Counted from the stretch's first letter, positions 50,682 to 60,408 are shown. The stretch: DNA of 64,000 nt from Bradyrhizobium retamae (GCF_001440415.1 NZ_LLYA01000155.1:36461-100460); one strand, 5' to 3'. Numbers and translations: made by a program. The notes: generated by a model not told the origin, from the letters alone.

Positions 50682-52001
50682 ATGCGGTTGTCGCGTTTTT
50701 TTCTACCCATCCTGAAAGAGAATCCGAAGGAGGCGGAGATCGTCTCGCATCGGCTGATGCTGCGCGCGGGCATGATGCGGCAGGAGGCTGCAGGCATTTA
50801 CGCCTGGCTGCCGCTGGGCTTCCGGGTGCTGAAGAAGATCGAGCAGATCGTCCGCGAGGAACAGGACCGCGCCGGCGCCCTGGAACTGTTGATGCCGACG
50901 CTGCAGCTCGCCGACCTCTGGCGCGAGAGCGGACGCTACGACGCCTACGGCCCGGAGATGCTGCGCATCAGCGACCGCCACAAGCGCGAATTGCTGTATG
51001 GGCCGACCAATGAGGAAATGATCACCGAGATCTTTCGCGCCTACGTCAAATCCTACAGAAATCTGCCGCTAAATCTCTATCACATCCAGTGGAAGTTCCG
51101 CGACGAGCAGCGCCCGCGTTTCGGCGTGATGCGCGGCCGCGAGTTCCTGATGAAGGATGCGTACTCCTTCGATATCGACGAGGCGGCGGCGCGCCGTTCC
51201 TATAATCGGATGTTCGTCGCTTACCTGCGCACCTTCGCTCGGATGGGATTGAAGGCGATCCCGATGCGCGCCGAGACCGGGCCGATCGGTGGTGATCTCA
51301 GCCATGAATTCATCGTGCTCGCGGAAACCGGAGAGTCCGGCGTGTTCTGCAACAGCGACGTGCTGAACCTGCCGATCCCGCCCGACGACGTCGATTACGA
51401 CGGAGATCTCACTCCGATCATCAAGCAATGGACGTCGGTCTATGCCGCAACCGAGGACGTCCACGATGCCGCTCGTTACGAGCACGAGGTGCCTGCCGAC
51501 AAGCGCGTCAACACGCGCGGCATCGAGGTCGGCCAGATTTTCTACTTCGGCACCAAATATTCCGATGCGATGAAGGCGCTGGTCGCCGGCCCCGACGGCA
51601 TCGACGTGCCGATCCATGGCGGTTCCTACGGCGTCGGTGTCTCGCGGCTGGTCGGCGCCATCATCGAGGCCTGCCACGACGATGCCGGCATCAAATGGCC
51701 GGAAGCCGTGGCGCCGTTCACCGCCGTGATCTTGAATTTGAAGCAGGGCGACGCAGCCGTCGATGGCGCCTGCGAGAAGCTTTATCGCGAGCTTCAGGCC
51801 AAGGGCGTCGACGTGCTCTACGACGATACCGACCAGCGCGCCGGCGCGAAATTCGCGGCCGCCGACCTGATCGGCATCCCTTGGCAGATTCTGGTCGGGC
51901 CGAAGGGCCTCGCCGAGGGCAAGCTCGAGATCAAGCGGCGCAGCGATGGGTCGCGCGAGAATCTCAGCCCGGCGGAAGTGGTGGCGAAGATCGCGGGATA
52001 A
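50682..52001 (+). CDS. proS: Proline--tRNA ligase (short ProS type)
   Basis: 439 residues. Class II aminoacyl-tRNA synthetase charging tRNA-Pro. Motif 2 is [32 protein letters not shown], with the motif 3 region [21 protein letters not shown] and an anticodon-binding domain near the C-terminus. It lacks the large INS editing domain, as usual in alphaproteobacteria, where a separate YbaK/ProX-type protein can edit; a YbaK homologue is encoded at 61208-61675. It heads the conserved block proS-lolC-lolD. Confidence 0.96.
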   Translation: MRLSRFFLPILKENPKEAEIVSHRLMLRAGMMRQEAAGIYAWLPLGFRVLKKIEQIVREEQDRAGALELLMPTLQLADLWRESGRYDAYGPEMLRISDRHKRELLYGPTNEEMITEIFRAYVKSYRNLPLNLYHIQWKFRDEQRPRFGVMRGREFLMKDAYSFDIDEAAARRSYNRMFVAYLRTFARMGLKAIPMRAETGPIGGDLSHEFIVLAETGESGVFCNSDVLNLPIPPDDVDYDGDLTPIIKQWTSVYAATEDVHDAARYEHEVPADKRVNTRGIEVGQIFYFGTKYSDAMKALVAGPDGIDVPIHGGSYGVGVSRLVGAIIEACHDDAGIKWPEAVAPFTAVILNLKQGDAAVDGACEKLYRELQAKGVDVLYDDTDQRAGAKFAAADLIGIPWQILVGPKGLAEGKLEIKRRSDGSRENLSPAEVVAKIAG

Positions 52002-52070
52002 GATATCCACCGCGGCTTATATGTTGGCCAATACGGCCACATTTGGCCCGAATCATGGGATTATCGAGTA

Positions 52071-53351
52071 ATGGATGAGACCATGAACGAGACAGCCCGA
52101 ACTCCGCCTTTTGCGCCCTTCGAATGGCTGCTGTCCGGGCGTTACCTGCGGGCGCGTCGCAAGGAAGGCTTCATTTCCGTCATTGCTGGCTTTTCGTTCC
52201 TCGGCATCATGCTCGGCGTCGCCACGCTGATCATCGTGATGGCCGTGATGAACGGTTTTCGCAAGGAATTGCTGGACAAGATCCTCGGGCTCAACGGCCA
52301 TCTGTTGGTGCAGCCGCTGGAATCGCCGCTGACCGACTGGAAGGACGTCGCCGAGCGCGTCAGCCTGGTCGACGGCATCCGCCTTGCCGCGCCGGTCGTG
52401 GACGGCCAGGCGCTGGCGTCCTCAGCCTTTAATGCTGCCGGTGTGCTGGTACGCGGCATGCGCTCTGCGGACCTGAACAACCTCACCTCGATCGCCAAGA
52501 ACATCAAGCAAGGCACGATGGAGGGATTTGATGAGGGGCAGGGCGTCATCATCGGACGCCGGCTCGCCGATCAATTGTCGCTGCATGCCGGCGACACCAT
52601 CACGCTGGTTGCGCCCAAGGGCGCGGTGACCCCGATGGGCACGACGCCGCGCATCAAGCCTTACAAGGTCGCGGCCGTGTTCGAGATTGGCATGTCGGAA
52701 TATGACGCAAGCTTCGTGTTCATGCCGCTGCCGGAGTCGCAGGCCTATTTCAACCGCAAGGACGATGTCACCGCGATCGAGGTATTCACCAGCAATCCCG
52801 ATCGAATCGACGCGTTCCGCAAGAGCGTGACGGAGGCAGCCGGGCGGCCGGTGTTTCTGGTCGACTGGCGGCAGCGCAACTCGACCTTTTTCAACGCGCT
52901 TCAGGTCGAGCGCAACGTGATGTTTTTGATCCTGACCATGATCGTGCTGGTTGCCGCGCTCAACATCGTTTCGGGCCTGATCATGCTGGTCAAGGACAAG
53001 GGCCAGGACATCGCCATCCTGCGCACCATGGGCGCCTCGCAGGGCTCGATCATGCGGATATTCCTGATCACGGGCGCTGCGATCGGTGTGGTCGGCACGC
53101 TGACCGGATTTTTCGTCGGCATGCTGATCTGCCTGAATATCGAATCGATCCGGCAGTTCCTGTCCTGGATGACCAACACCGAATTGTTCTCGCCGGAACT
53201 CTATTTCCTCTCCCGGCTGCCGGCCGAGATTGATTTCGGCGAGACCACTGCGGTGGTGATCATGGCGCTGACGCTGTCGTTCCTGGCGACACTCTATCCG
53301 TCCTGGCGCGCCGCGCGCCTCGATCCCGTCGACGCGCTCCGTTATGAGTGA
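52071..53351 (+). CDS. lolC: Lipoprotein-releasing ABC transporter permease LolC/LolE
   Basis: 426 residues; ATG 52083 is an alternative start. Inner-membrane subunit that extracts outer-membrane lipoproteins and passes them to LolA. It has one N-terminal helix ([30 protein letters not shown]), a large periplasmic domain, then three helices. The FtsX-like region contains [16 protein letters not shown], the coupling segment. A single LolC/E-type gene is common in alphaproteobacteria, forming a homodimer. It overlaps lolD by 8 nt. Confidence 0.93.
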   Translation: MDETMNETARTPPFAPFEWLLSGRYLRARRKEGFISVIAGFSFLGIMLGVATLIIVMAVMNGFRKELLDKILGLNGHLLVQPLESPLTDWKDVAERVSLVDGIRLAAPVVDGQALASSAFNAAGVLVRGMRSADLNNLTSIAKNIKQGTMEGFDEGQGVIIGRRLADQLSLHAGDTITLVAPKGAVTPMGTTPRIKPYKVAAVFEIGMSEYDASFVFMPLPESQAYFNRKDDVTAIEVFTSNPDRIDAFRKSVTEAAGRPVFLVDWRQRNSTFFNALQVERNVMFLILTMIVLVAALNIVSGLIMLVKDKGQDIAILRTMGASQGSIMRIFLITGAAIGVVGTLTGFFVGMLICLNIESIRQFLSWMTNTELFSPELYFLSRLPAEIDFGETTAVVIMALTLSFLATLYPSWRAARLDPVDALRYE

Positions 53352-54057
53352 GGGCGCGATGGCCGAGGAGGCGGAAGATGTACCCGTTATCTATCTCCAC
53401 GAGATAAAACGCGAGTACCGACAGGGCGAGGCGACGCTGACCATCCTCAACGGCGCCAAGCTTGCGCTGTGGGCGGGACAGTCGGTGGCGCTGGTGGCGC
53501 CGTCGGGGTCGGGCAAGTCGACGTTGCTGCACATCGCGGGCCTGCTCGAAAGCCCCGACGAGGGTGAGGTCTATGTCGCGGGCACGCCGACCTCGCAACT
53601 ATCAGATATCGACCGTACTCGGATCCGGCGCTCCGATATCGGCTTCGTCTATCAATCGCACCGACTGTTGCCGGAATTCACCGCGCTCGAAAACGTCATG
53701 CTGCCGCAGATGATCCGCGGCCTCAAACGCTCCGAGACGATCAAGCGCTCGCAGGAGATTTTGGCCTATCTCGGCCTCGGCGATCGCATCTCGCACCGTC
53801 CGGCGGAACTGTCCGGCGGCGAACAGCAGCGCGTCGCCATCGCGCGCGCGGTCGCCAATGCGCCCCGGGCGCTACTCGCCGACGAGCCGACCGGAAATCT
53901 CGATCCGCATACCGCCGATCACGTCTTCAAGGCGCTGATGCAACTTGTGAAGGCGACGCAGGTCGCGATGCTGATCGCCACCCACAACATGGAGTTGGCC
54001 GGCCGCATGGACCGGCGGGTGTCGCTGGTCGATGGCCGGGTCGTCGAAATGGAATAG
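53344..54057 (+). CDS. lolD: Lipoprotein-releasing ABC transporter ATP-binding protein LolD
   Basis: 237 residues from ATG 53344 ([19 protein letters not shown]); ATG 53359 is an alternative. Walker [20 protein letters not shown]-loop [19 protein letters not shown], signature [19 protein letters not shown] and Walker [13 protein letters not shown] are complete. It hydrolyses ATP to drive lipoprotein release with LolC. The last gene of the proS-lolC-lolD group. Confidence 0.95.
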   Translation: MSEGAMAEEAEDVPVIYLHEIKREYRQGEATLTILNGAKLALWAGQSVALVAPSGSGKSTLLHIAGLLESPDEGEVYVAGTPTSQLSDIDRTRIRRSDIGFVYQSHRLLPEFTALENVMLPQMIRGLKRSETIKRSQEILAYLGLGDRISHRPAELSGGEQQRVAIARAVANAPRALLADEPTGNLDPHTADHVFKALMQLVKATQVAMLIATHNMELAGRMDRRVSLVDGRVVEME

Positions 54058-54063
54058 CGGCGT

Positions 54064-54318
54064 TCAGTAAACGCCGCGCTTGCGCACCGGCCGATCCTGA
54101 TAGGCGTTCGACGCGTAGGGATTGGGCACGCATTGCGCCGCGCGCCCCGAGGCGGACAGATTACATTGCGCCAGCGACGTATAGCGGCACTCGTAGTAGG
54201 TGGCCGGGCCGTAGACACGCAGGCAGACCGGATAGTCGGAGCCGTAGGTCTGCGCCCAAGCCGGCGCCGAAGCGGAGATCGTTGCAATCGCGAGGATCGC
54301 CAAAACCGGAATGCGCAT
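54064..54318 (-). CDS. DUF3551 family small secreted protein, copy 1
   Basis: 84 residues from ATG 54318 (MRIPVLAILAIATISAS), preceded by AAAGGAG on its strand. Sec signal, then a mature part with the family pattern YPVCLRVYGPATYYECRYTSLAQCNLSASGRAAQCVPNPY containing four cysteines. DUF3551 proteins are abundant in Bradyrhizobium, and their function is unknown. It is convergent with lolD and close in sequence to copy 2, so recent duplication is likely. Confidence 0.85.
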   Translation of the reverse strand: MRIPVLAILAIATISASAPAWAQTYGSDYPVCLRVYGPATYYECRYTSLAQCNLSASGRAAQCVPNPYASNAYQDRPVRKRGVY

Positions 54319-54387
54319 CAGAATCTCCTTTGAGACGTGCAATCGGTCCTCATGTGCAGACGGCCAGCAGACATTCGAGGCGCTCCA

Positions 54388-54411
54388 GCGTCAAATCACG
54401 TTCGCGCGTTG
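54388..54411. repeat. 24-bp direct repeat, copy A
   Basis: Identical 24-nt sequence (begins GCGTCAAATCACGTTCGCGC) recurs at 55015-55038. Copy A lies between DUF3551 copies 1 and 2, just past the stop of copy 2; copy B lies in the gap between copies 3 and 4. It marks the duplicated unit that generated the array. Confidence 0.8.
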
Positions 54412-54424
54412 CAAGGGCTCGCGT

Positions 54425-54694
54425 TCAGTAGCCGTTGCGGTAGCGCTTGTGGCGGCGTGCCGACGGTTCTTGAGATGCATGTGCGTAATACGGATTGATC
54501 TCGCATTGCGCCGAGCGGCCCGACGCCGACATGTTGCATTGAGGCAGGGAGGTATAGGCACATTCGTAATAGTTGATCCCCCTGTTATAAACATGCAGGC
54601 AAACCGGATAGCGCGGATCGTAAGTCTGTGCCTGCGCCGGTGCCGCTGCCGAGGCCGCCCCGACTGCCAAAATTGCCAAAGCCAGAATACGCAT
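54425..54694 (-). CDS. DUF3551 family small secreted protein, copy 2
   Basis: 89 residues from ATG 54694, whose A is also the last base of the stop of copy 3 (TGATG), so both are probably translated together. Signal peptide ILALAILAVGAASAAAPAQAQ, then YPVCLHVYNRGINYYECAYTSLPQCNMSASGRSAQCEINPYY with four Cys, and a basic tail (RRHKRYRNGY). Nearly the same layout as copy 1. Function unknown. Confidence 0.85.
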   Translation of the reverse strand: MRILALAILAVGAASAAAPAQAQTYDPRYPVCLHVYNRGINYYECAYTSLPQCNMSASGRSAQCEINPYYAHASQEPSARRHKRYRNGY

Positions 54695-54954
54695 CAGAAT
54701 CTCCTTCGGGATTGGCGGCTGCGATCGGTCTGCATTTCCGCCTTGGCGTTGAAATAGGGGTTCGCAGCGCAACTCGCATCTCGCCCTGAGGCGGTTGCCT
54801 GACACTGCGCGAGCGACGAAAAACTGCAATCGCCGGTACCGGCGCCGAAATCGCAGCCCTTGATGCCGCAGGGAAACTCGCGCGCCGCCGCGGGCATCGC
54901 AACCGCAGCCGACACAGCACCGGCGACCATGAGCGCCGGCAATGCCCTTCGCAT
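54694..54954 (-). CDS. DUF3551 family small secreted protein, copy 3
   Basis: 86 residues from ATG 54954. Signal peptide RRALPALMVAGAVSAAVAMPAAA, then FPCGIKGCDFGAGTGDCSFSSLAQCQATASGRDASCAANPYF. It has two extra Cys compared with copies 1 and 2, and its C-terminal tail overlaps the leader of copy 2. Part of the tandem array; function unknown. Confidence 0.8.
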   Translation of the reverse strand: MRRALPALMVAGAVSAAVAMPAAAREFPCGIKGCDFGAGTGDCSFSSLAQCQATASGRDASCAANPYFNAKAEMQTDRSRQSRRRF

Positions 54955-55014
54955 GCAACCTCCGCCGCAGCGTTTGCAATCTTCAGTCGCTAAGCAGACG
55001 ACTCGCCAACGTCC

Positions 55015-55038
55015 GCGTCAAATCACGTTCGCGCGTTG
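55015..55038. repeat. 24-bp direct repeat, copy B
   Basis: Exact copy of 54388-54411, located between DUF3551 copies 3 and 4. The two repeats are 627 nt apart and in the same orientation. Confidence 0.8.
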
Positions 55039-55096
55039 GAATGGCCGTCGGCGGGCGCAAAGCAAACAGGGCGCAACGAGCCCTCGGTGGTGGTGG

Positions 55097-55390
55097 TCAG
55101 TATCTGCCGTAGCCGGGGGCAGGCGGCAGCACGCGGCCGGGCAGCGGGCGATAGTTGGAGGGCGGCGGTTCGCTCTCGCCGACATAATAAGGATTGGCGA
55201 TGCAGGTGAGGAAGCGTCCCGATGCAGTCGCCTGGCACTGTTCGTAGCTCGTGAAGGTGCAGTAGCTCAGCGCCGGATATTCGTCTCCCTGAAGGCAGAA
55301 CGGATATCGAGTGCCGACCGCTTCGGCAGGCGCAGCACCGATAGCTGCCAATCCGATCGCGGTCAGCACGGCCAGAATCGCTCTACGCAT
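55097..55390 (-). CDS. DUF3551 family small secreted protein, copy 4
   Basis: 97 residues from ATG 55390. Signal peptide RRAILAVLTAIGLAAIGAAPAEA, then YPFCLQGDEYPALSYCTFTSYEQCQATASGRFLTCIANPYY with four Cys, and a Pro/Tyr-rich tail (NYRPLPGRVLPPAPGYGRY). The most divergent copy. It is preceded by GAGGGAG on its strand and divergent from the porin-like gene. Confidence 0.83.
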   Translation of the reverse strand: MRRAILAVLTAIGLAAIGAAPAEAVGTRYPFCLQGDEYPALSYCTFTSYEQCQATASGRFLTCIANPYYVGESEPPPSNYRPLPGRVLPPAPGYGRY

Positions 55391-55690
55391 TTCGAATCTC
55401 CCTCACGGCGCATCGGCACTTCGCGTTCCATTCTGACCGACACAAGCCGCAGCTCTGCAATCACGTCAAGCCAATCCGCCTTGCAATACCGCCGCAAAAC
55501 TAGAACGTGAATTTTTTGCGGCCAGGTTCGGCGCAATGTTTCAAAAAATGCCTGCAAGACAACATTAACTTACGTTCACACTGAGGCCGTTTGACGTGCG
55601 TTGTTGCAGTGAGGTTACAGCAATTCGAGCAGACAATGCTATGAGCATGCGGCGGCCTTGGGGGCTGTCAAAAAGGAACGGGAATAAAGA

Positions 55691-56434
55691 ATGAAGAAGG
55701 TTTTGCTTGTTACGGCCAGTCTGATCGCGCTCGGCGCGGCTGCGCCGGCTGTTGCTGCTGATCTCGCTGCGCGCCCTTACACCAAGGCGCCCCCGATGGT
55801 CGCGGCCGTGTATGATTGGACCGGATTCTACATCGGTGCGAACGGCGGCTGGGGTTCGAGCCGCAACGAGTGGGATTCGGTTCCGCCTTCTGGTCTCGTC
55901 GGCCCCGAGGGCTCCCATGATGCGACTGGCGGAACGGTCGGTGGTCAGGTCGGCTATCGCTGGCAGGCTGGCACCTGGGTGTTCGGCGTTGAAGCCCAGG
56001 GCAACTGGGCCGACTTCTCGGGCAGCAATTTGAGCCAGGTGTTCGCTACTCGCAACCACACGAACGTCGATGCGTTCGGCCTGTTCACCGGTCAGGTTGG
56101 TTATGCCGTCAACAACGTCCTGCTCTACGTCAAGGGCGGTGCTGCTGTGACCTCGAATAGCTACCGCATCTCCAACCTTGCAGGCGCGACCATTGGCGTC
56201 ACCGGCGACGACACCCGCTGGGGCGGCACGATCGGCGCCGGCCTCGAATACGCCTTCGCGCCGAACTGGTCGATTGGCGTCGAGTACAATCACCTGTTCA
56301 TGCAGGACCGTACCTACACCTTCACTGCGCCGGGTGGCGGCTTCGTCGGCACCGACCGTATCAGTCAGGACGTTGATCTCGTCACCGCCCGCCTGAACTA
56401 CAAGTTCGGCGCTCCGGGCGTCGCGAGGTACTGA
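55691..56434 (+). CDS. Outer-membrane beta-barrel protein (Omp25/RopB-like porin family)
   Basis: 247 residues. Signal peptide KKVLLVTASLIALGAAAPAVAA, then an eight-stranded barrel of the OmpA/Omp25 type: YDWTGFYIGANGGWG at the start, GGQVGYRWQ and GVEAQGNWAD in the middle, WSIGVEYNHLFM and the C-terminal ARLNYKFGAPGVARY. An abundant surface protein family in rhizobia with roles in envelope stability. Preceded by GGAACGGGAATAAAG and ends at a strong terminator. Confidence 0.9.
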   Translation: MKKVLLVTASLIALGAAAPAVAADLAARPYTKAPPMVAAVYDWTGFYIGANGGWGSSRNEWDSVPPSGLVGPEGSHDATGGTVGGQVGYRWQAGTWVFGVEAQGNWADFSGSNLSQVFATRNHTNVDAFGLFTGQVGYAVNNVLLYVKGGAAVTSNSYRISNLAGATIGVTGDDTRWGGTIGAGLEYAFAPNWSIGVEYNHLFMQDRTYTFTAPGGGFVGTDRISQDVDLVTARLNYKFGAPGVARY

Positions 56435-56460
56435 TCGCACGCGACCTGCGACCAACATCG

Positions 56461-56490
56461 AAGCCCCGGGCGTTGCCCCGGGGCTTTTTT
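56461..56490 (+). terminator. Rho-independent terminator of the outer-membrane protein gene
   Basis: AAGCCCCGGG (56461-56470) pairs with CCCGGGGCTT (56477-56486), closing a 6 nt loop and followed by further T residues (through 56490). 26 nt past the stop. Confidence 0.93.
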
Positions 56491-56563
56491 GTTGCTGGCG
56501 GCTGGCCGGTTAACCAAGCCGGAATGGTCGCAAGATGTGCCGTGAGACGGGCCTTGACTCCGA

Positions 56564-56596
56564 GAACAAAAAAGGAACAATGTTCCTCATATGTTC
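56564..56596. promoter_or_regulatory. Double LexA (SOS) box: GAAC-N7-GAAC then GTTC-N7-GTTC
   Basis: The alphaproteobacterial LexA consensus is GTTC-N7-GTTC. It occurs at 56582-56596 (GTTC 56582-56585, GTTC 56593-56596). The reverse-complement form GAAC-N7-GAAC occurs at 56564-56578. The two are separated by only AAT, giving a 33-nt element. A candidate -35 (TTGACT, 56554-56559) and -10 (CAATGT, 56578-56583) lie across it, so LexA would block the promoter of the 32-residue peptide gene starting at 56618. Confidence 0.75.
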
Positions 56597-56617
56597 TTTG
56601 ACAATGGGAGTCGGATC

Positions 56618-56716
56618 ATGTTGCGGATGTTCGTGGAAGAGGCGGCAGCACTGGCGTCGATTACGCTGTTTGTCGGGATGATCGCAGTGTGGGCGCAGGT
56701 GATTCCGCAGTTTTGA
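56618..56716 (+). CDS. SOS-controlled small single-pass membrane peptide (SidA-like)
   Basis: 32 residues from ATG 56618, preceded by GGGAGTCGG; an earlier in-frame ATG at 56591 lies inside the LexA box and would add nine residues. The N-terminus (MLRMFVEEAAAL) is followed by a hydrophobic helix (ALASITLFVGMIAVWAQV, about residues 11-28) and the end IPQF. It is 188 nt upstream of dnaE and directly under a double LexA box. In Caulobacter the 29-residue, LexA-controlled inner-membrane peptide SidA blocks cell division through the FtsW/FtsN complex. Size, topology and control match; direct homology is not proven here. Confidence 0.65.
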   Translation: MLRMFVEEAAALASITLFVGMIAVWAQVIPQF

Positions 56717-56904
56717 GGCGCGGCGGAGACCCGGCCCGATTCGGCTTGCGGGGGTGGCTGGGGAAAAGCCGTATGGCGGGCGCGCAAGCGGCGTTCCGCG
56801 TGGACTCCTTCCGGCCAAGGCATCACCATTGCGGCAGCGAGTCGGTGCGCACCCAGCGGCCGATGATCGCTCCTCACCATGATGCGAGAGCCTGTTAAGC
56901 GACC

Positions 56905-59900
56905 ATGTCCAGTGCCGGATTCGTTCATCTCCACGTTCATTCGGCCTATTCGCTGCTGAAGGGCTCCATCAAGATCGCCAAACTCGGCGAACTGGCGAAA
57001 GCCGATCGCCAGCCGGCGCTGGCGCTGACCGACACTGACAACATGTTCGGAGCGCTCGAATTCTCCGACAAGATGGCGGGCTACGGCATCCAGCCGATTG
57101 TCGGTTGCGAGCTCGCCGTCGATTTCGGCGACCAGGATCCCAACGCCCGTAATTCGCTTGCCGCCACGCCGTCGCGAATCGTCCTGCTGGCAGCGCGCGA
57201 GCGCGGTTACCGCAGCCTGATGCGGCTGAACTCGCGGGCGTTTTTGGAAACGCCGGTCCATCAATCCCCGCACATCAAGCTCGAATGGCTGGAAGGCGAT
57301 GCCGAGGATTTGATCGCGCTGACCGGCGGCCCCGACGGCCCGATTTCGCTGGCGCTCAACGCCGATCACACAGCGCTTGCAGCCGCGCGTATCGACCGGC
57401 TGGCGGGCCTGTTCGGCGATCGCCTCTATGTCGAATTGCAGCGCCATGGCGTCGACAAGGAGCGTCGCGTCGAGGCCGGCCTGATCGATCTCGCTTACGC
57501 CAAGGGCCTGCCGCTGGTCGCGACCAACGAGCCATATTTCGCGTCGAACGACGATTATGAGGCCCATGATGCGTTGTTGTGCATCGCCGGCGGCAAGCTG
57601 ATCGCCGAGGCCGACCGCGAGCAGCTCACCCCGGATCACCGCTTCAAGACCCGCGCCGAAATGGCGGTGCTGTTTGCCGACATTCCGGAAGCGCTGGCCT
57701 CCACGATCGAGATCGCCGAGCGCTGCTCGTTCCGGCCAAAGACAAGAAAGCCGATCCTGCCGCGTTTCACCGTCGGCGCCGATTCGGGCTCCGACGCGGC
57801 AACCGAAGAAGCCGCGGAGCTGAAGCGTCAGGCCGAGGCGGGGCTCGCACGGCGTCTCCAGGTTCATGGCCTGTCGCCCGGCGCGACGGAAGAGGAATAC
57901 CAGAAGCGTCTCGCCTTCGAGATCGACGTCATCAACCGCATGAACTATGCGGGCTACTTTCTGATCGTCTCGGACTTTATCAAATGGGCCAAGGCCCACG
58001 ATATTCCGGTCGGTCCGGGCCGCGGCTCCGGCGCCGGCTCGCTGGTCGCCTACGCGCTCACCATTACCGACCTCGATCCCATTCGCTTCGGGCTACTGTT
58101 CGAACGATTCCTCAACCCCGAACGCGTCTCGATGCCGGACTTCGACATCGACTTCTGCCAGGACCGCCGCGGCGAGGTGATCGACTACGTGCAGCAGCGC
58201 TATGGCCGCGATCAGGTGGCGCAGATCATCACCTTCGGAACGCTGCAGGCGCGCGGAGTGCTGCGCGACGTCGGCCGCGTGCTGCAGATGCCCTACGGCC
58301 AGGTCGACAAGCTCACAAAACTAGTGCCGCAAAATCCCGCCGCGCCGGTGACGCTGGCGCAGGCGATCGAGGGCGAACCCAAGCTGCAGGCGTTTCGAGA
58401 CGAGGATCCGGTAGTTGCGCGCGCCTTTGACATCGCCCAGCGCCTCGAAGGATTGACCCGCCACGCCTCGACCCACGCCGCCGGCATCGTGATCGGCGAC
58501 CGGCCTTTAAGCGAACTGGTGCCGCTCTATCGCGATCCCAAATCCGACATGCCGGTGACCCAGTTCAACATGAAATGGGTCGAGCCGGCCGGGCTCGTGA
58601 AGTTCGACTTCCTCGGCCTGAAGACGCTGACCGTGCTCGACGTCGCGGTGAAGCTCCTCAGGCAGCGCAACATCCACGTCGATCTGGCGACGCTGCCGAT
58701 CGACGATGCGCCGAGTTACCAGATGCTGGCGCGGGGCGATGTGGTCGGCGTGTTCCAGGTGGAAAGCCAGGGTATGCGGCGCGCGCTGATCGACATGCGG
58801 CCGGACCGCTTCGAAGACATCATCGCGCTGGTGGCGCTCTATCGCCCGGGTCCGATGGCCAACATCCCGACCTATTGCGCGCGCAAGCACGGCGACGAGG
58901 AGCCGGAATATCTGCATCCGATCCTGGAGCCGATCCTGAAAGAGACGTTCGGCGTCATCATCTACCAGGAACAGGTGATGCAGATCGCGCAGGTGATGGC
59001 CGGCTATTCGCTCGGCGACGCCGACCTGCTGCGCCGCGCGATGGGCAAGAAGATCCGCGCCGAGATGGAGAAGCAGCGCGCGATCTTCGTCGCCGGCGCC
59101 GTCAAGAACGGCGTGCCGAAGGGGCAGGCGGACACGATCTTCGAACTGCTCGCCAAATTCGCCGACTACGGCTTCAACAAGAGTCACGCCGCGGCTTACG
59201 CGCTGGTGTCCTACCACACCGCCTACATGAAGGCGCATTACCCGGTAGAGTTTCTGGCAGCGTCGATGACGCTCGAACTCAACAACACCGACAAGCTCTC
59301 GGAATTTCGCGCCGAGGCGCAGCGGCTCGGCATCAAGGTCGAGGCACCGAACATCAACCGCTCGGGCGCCACCTTCGAGGTTGGCGAGAAGACCATCTAC
59401 TATGCGCTGGCGGCGCTGAAGGGCGTCGGCCTGCAGGCGGTCGAGCAGATCGTGGAGGAGCGCGAGAAGGGCGCCTTCACCTCGCTTGCGGACTTCGCCG
59501 CCCGCGTCAATCCGCGCGCGATCAACAAGCGCGTCATCGAAAGCCTGGCCGCGGCCGGCGCATTCGACACGCTCGAGTCGAACCGCGCCCGCGTCTTTGC
59601 CGGGGCGGACGCGATTCTCGCCGCCTGTCAGCGCAGCCACGAAGCCGCAACGATCGGTCAGAACGACATGTTCGGCAATGCTGCCGACGCGCCGACCATC
59701 ATGCTGCCGCAGATCGAGCCCTGGTTGCCGGCCGAAAAACTCCGCCGCGAGTACGATGCCGTCGGTTTCTTCCTGTCCGGCCATCCGCTCGACGACTACG
59801 CCACCGTGTTGAAGCGGCTGCGGGTGCAGTCCTGGGCGGAATTCTCGCGTGCCGTGAAGACCGGTGCAACGGCGGGCAAAGTTGCAGCCACCGTGGTGTC

Positions 59901-60408
59901 GCGCATGGAGCGCCGCACCAAGACCGGCAACAAGATGGGCATCATGGGACTGTCGGACCCGACTGGACATTTTGAGGCCGTATTGTTTTTCGAAGGCCTG
60001 GCGCAATACCGCGACGTGCTGGAGCCGGGAGCGGCCGTATTGCTGCAGCTCGGCGCCGAGTTGCAGGGCGAAGACGTGCGCGCGCGGGTGCTGCATGCCG
60101 AGCCGCTGGATGACGCTGCGGCCAAAACCCAGAAGGGCCTGCGGATTTTCGTTCGCGACACCAAACCGCTGGATTCGATTGCGCGACGGCTCAACATGCC
60201 GGAAGCATCAGCGCAAAACGGTTCGGCCAAGGGCCTGCCGGCGAAGCCTGCGCCGTCGGGGGGCGCCGATGGCGACGTCTCGCTCGTCATCATGCTCGAC
60301 CTGCAGACCGAGGTGGAGATGAAGCTGCCGGGCCGCTTCAAGGTCTCGCCGCAGATCGCAGGTGCGATCAAGGCGGTGGCCGGTGTGGTGGACGTGCAGA
60401 CGCTGTAG
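56905..60408 (+). CDS. dnaE: DNA polymerase III subunit alpha (replicative)
   Basis: 1167 residues. The replicative polymerase core. The N-terminal PHP domain begins with His8, His10 and His12 (HLHVHSAYS). The catalytic aspartates are Asp414 and Asp416 (MPDFDIDFCQDRR) and Asp568 (KFDFLGLK). The thumb/finger region contains GRGSGAGSLVAYAL, and the C-terminal part has the helix-hairpin-helix and OB domains. The N-terminus is of the DnaE1 type, not the SOS mutasome polymerase DnaE2. The start ATG 56905 has no strong ribosome-binding site, but the next family-conserved start is not better. Confidence 0.96.
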   Translation: MSSAGFVHLHVHSAYSLLKGSIKIAKLGELAKADRQPALALTDTDNMFGALEFSDKMAGYGIQPIVGCELAVDFGDQDPNARNSLAATPSRIVLLAARERGYRSLMRLNSRAFLETPVHQSPHIKLEWLEGDAEDLIALTGGPDGPISLALNADHTALAAARIDRLAGLFGDRLYVELQRHGVDKERRVEAGLIDLAYAKGLPLVATNEPYFASNDDYEAHDALLCIAGGKLIAEADREQLTPDHRFKTRAEMAVLFADIPEALASTIEIAERCSFRPKTRKPILPRFTVGADSGSDAATEEAAELKRQAEAGLARRLQVHGLSPGATEEEYQKRLAFEIDVINRMNYAGYFLIVSDFIKWAKAHDIPVGPGRGSGAGSLVAYALTITDLDPIRFGLLFERFLNPERVSMPDFDIDFCQDRRGEVIDYVQQRYGRDQVAQIITFGTLQARGVLRDVGRVLQMPYGQVDKLTKLVPQNPAAPVTLAQAIEGEPKLQAFRDEDPVVARAFDIAQRLEGLTRHASTHAAGIVIGDRPLSELVPLYRDPKSDMPVTQFNMKWVEPAGLVKFDFLGLKTLTVLDVAVKLLRQRNIHVDLATLPIDDAPSYQMLARGDVVGVFQVESQGMRRALIDMRPDRFEDIIALVALYRPGPMANIPTYCARKHGDEEPEYLHPILEPILKETFGVIIYQEQVMQIAQVMAGYSLGDADLLRRAMGKKIRAEMEKQRAIFVAGAVKNGVPKGQADTIFELLAKFADYGFNKSHAAAYALVSYHTAYMKAHYPVEFLAASMTLELNNTDKLSEFRAEAQRLGIKVEAPNINRSGATFEVGEKTIYYALAALKGVGLQAVEQIVEEREKGAFTSLADFAARVNPRAINKRVIESLAAAGAFDTLESNRARVFAGADAILAACQRSHEAATIGQNDMFGNAADAPTIMLPQIEPWLPAEKLRREYDAVGFFLSGHPLDDYATVLKRLRVQSWAEFSRAVKTGATAGKVAATVVSRMERRTKTGNKMGIMGLSDPTGHFEAVLFFEGLAQYRDVLEPGAAVLLQLGAELQGEDVRARVLHAEPLDDAAAKTQKGLRIFVRDTKPLDSIARRLNMPEASAQNGSAKGLPAKPAPSGGADGDVSLVIMLDLQTEVEMKLPGRFKVSPQIAGAIKAVAGVVDVQTL

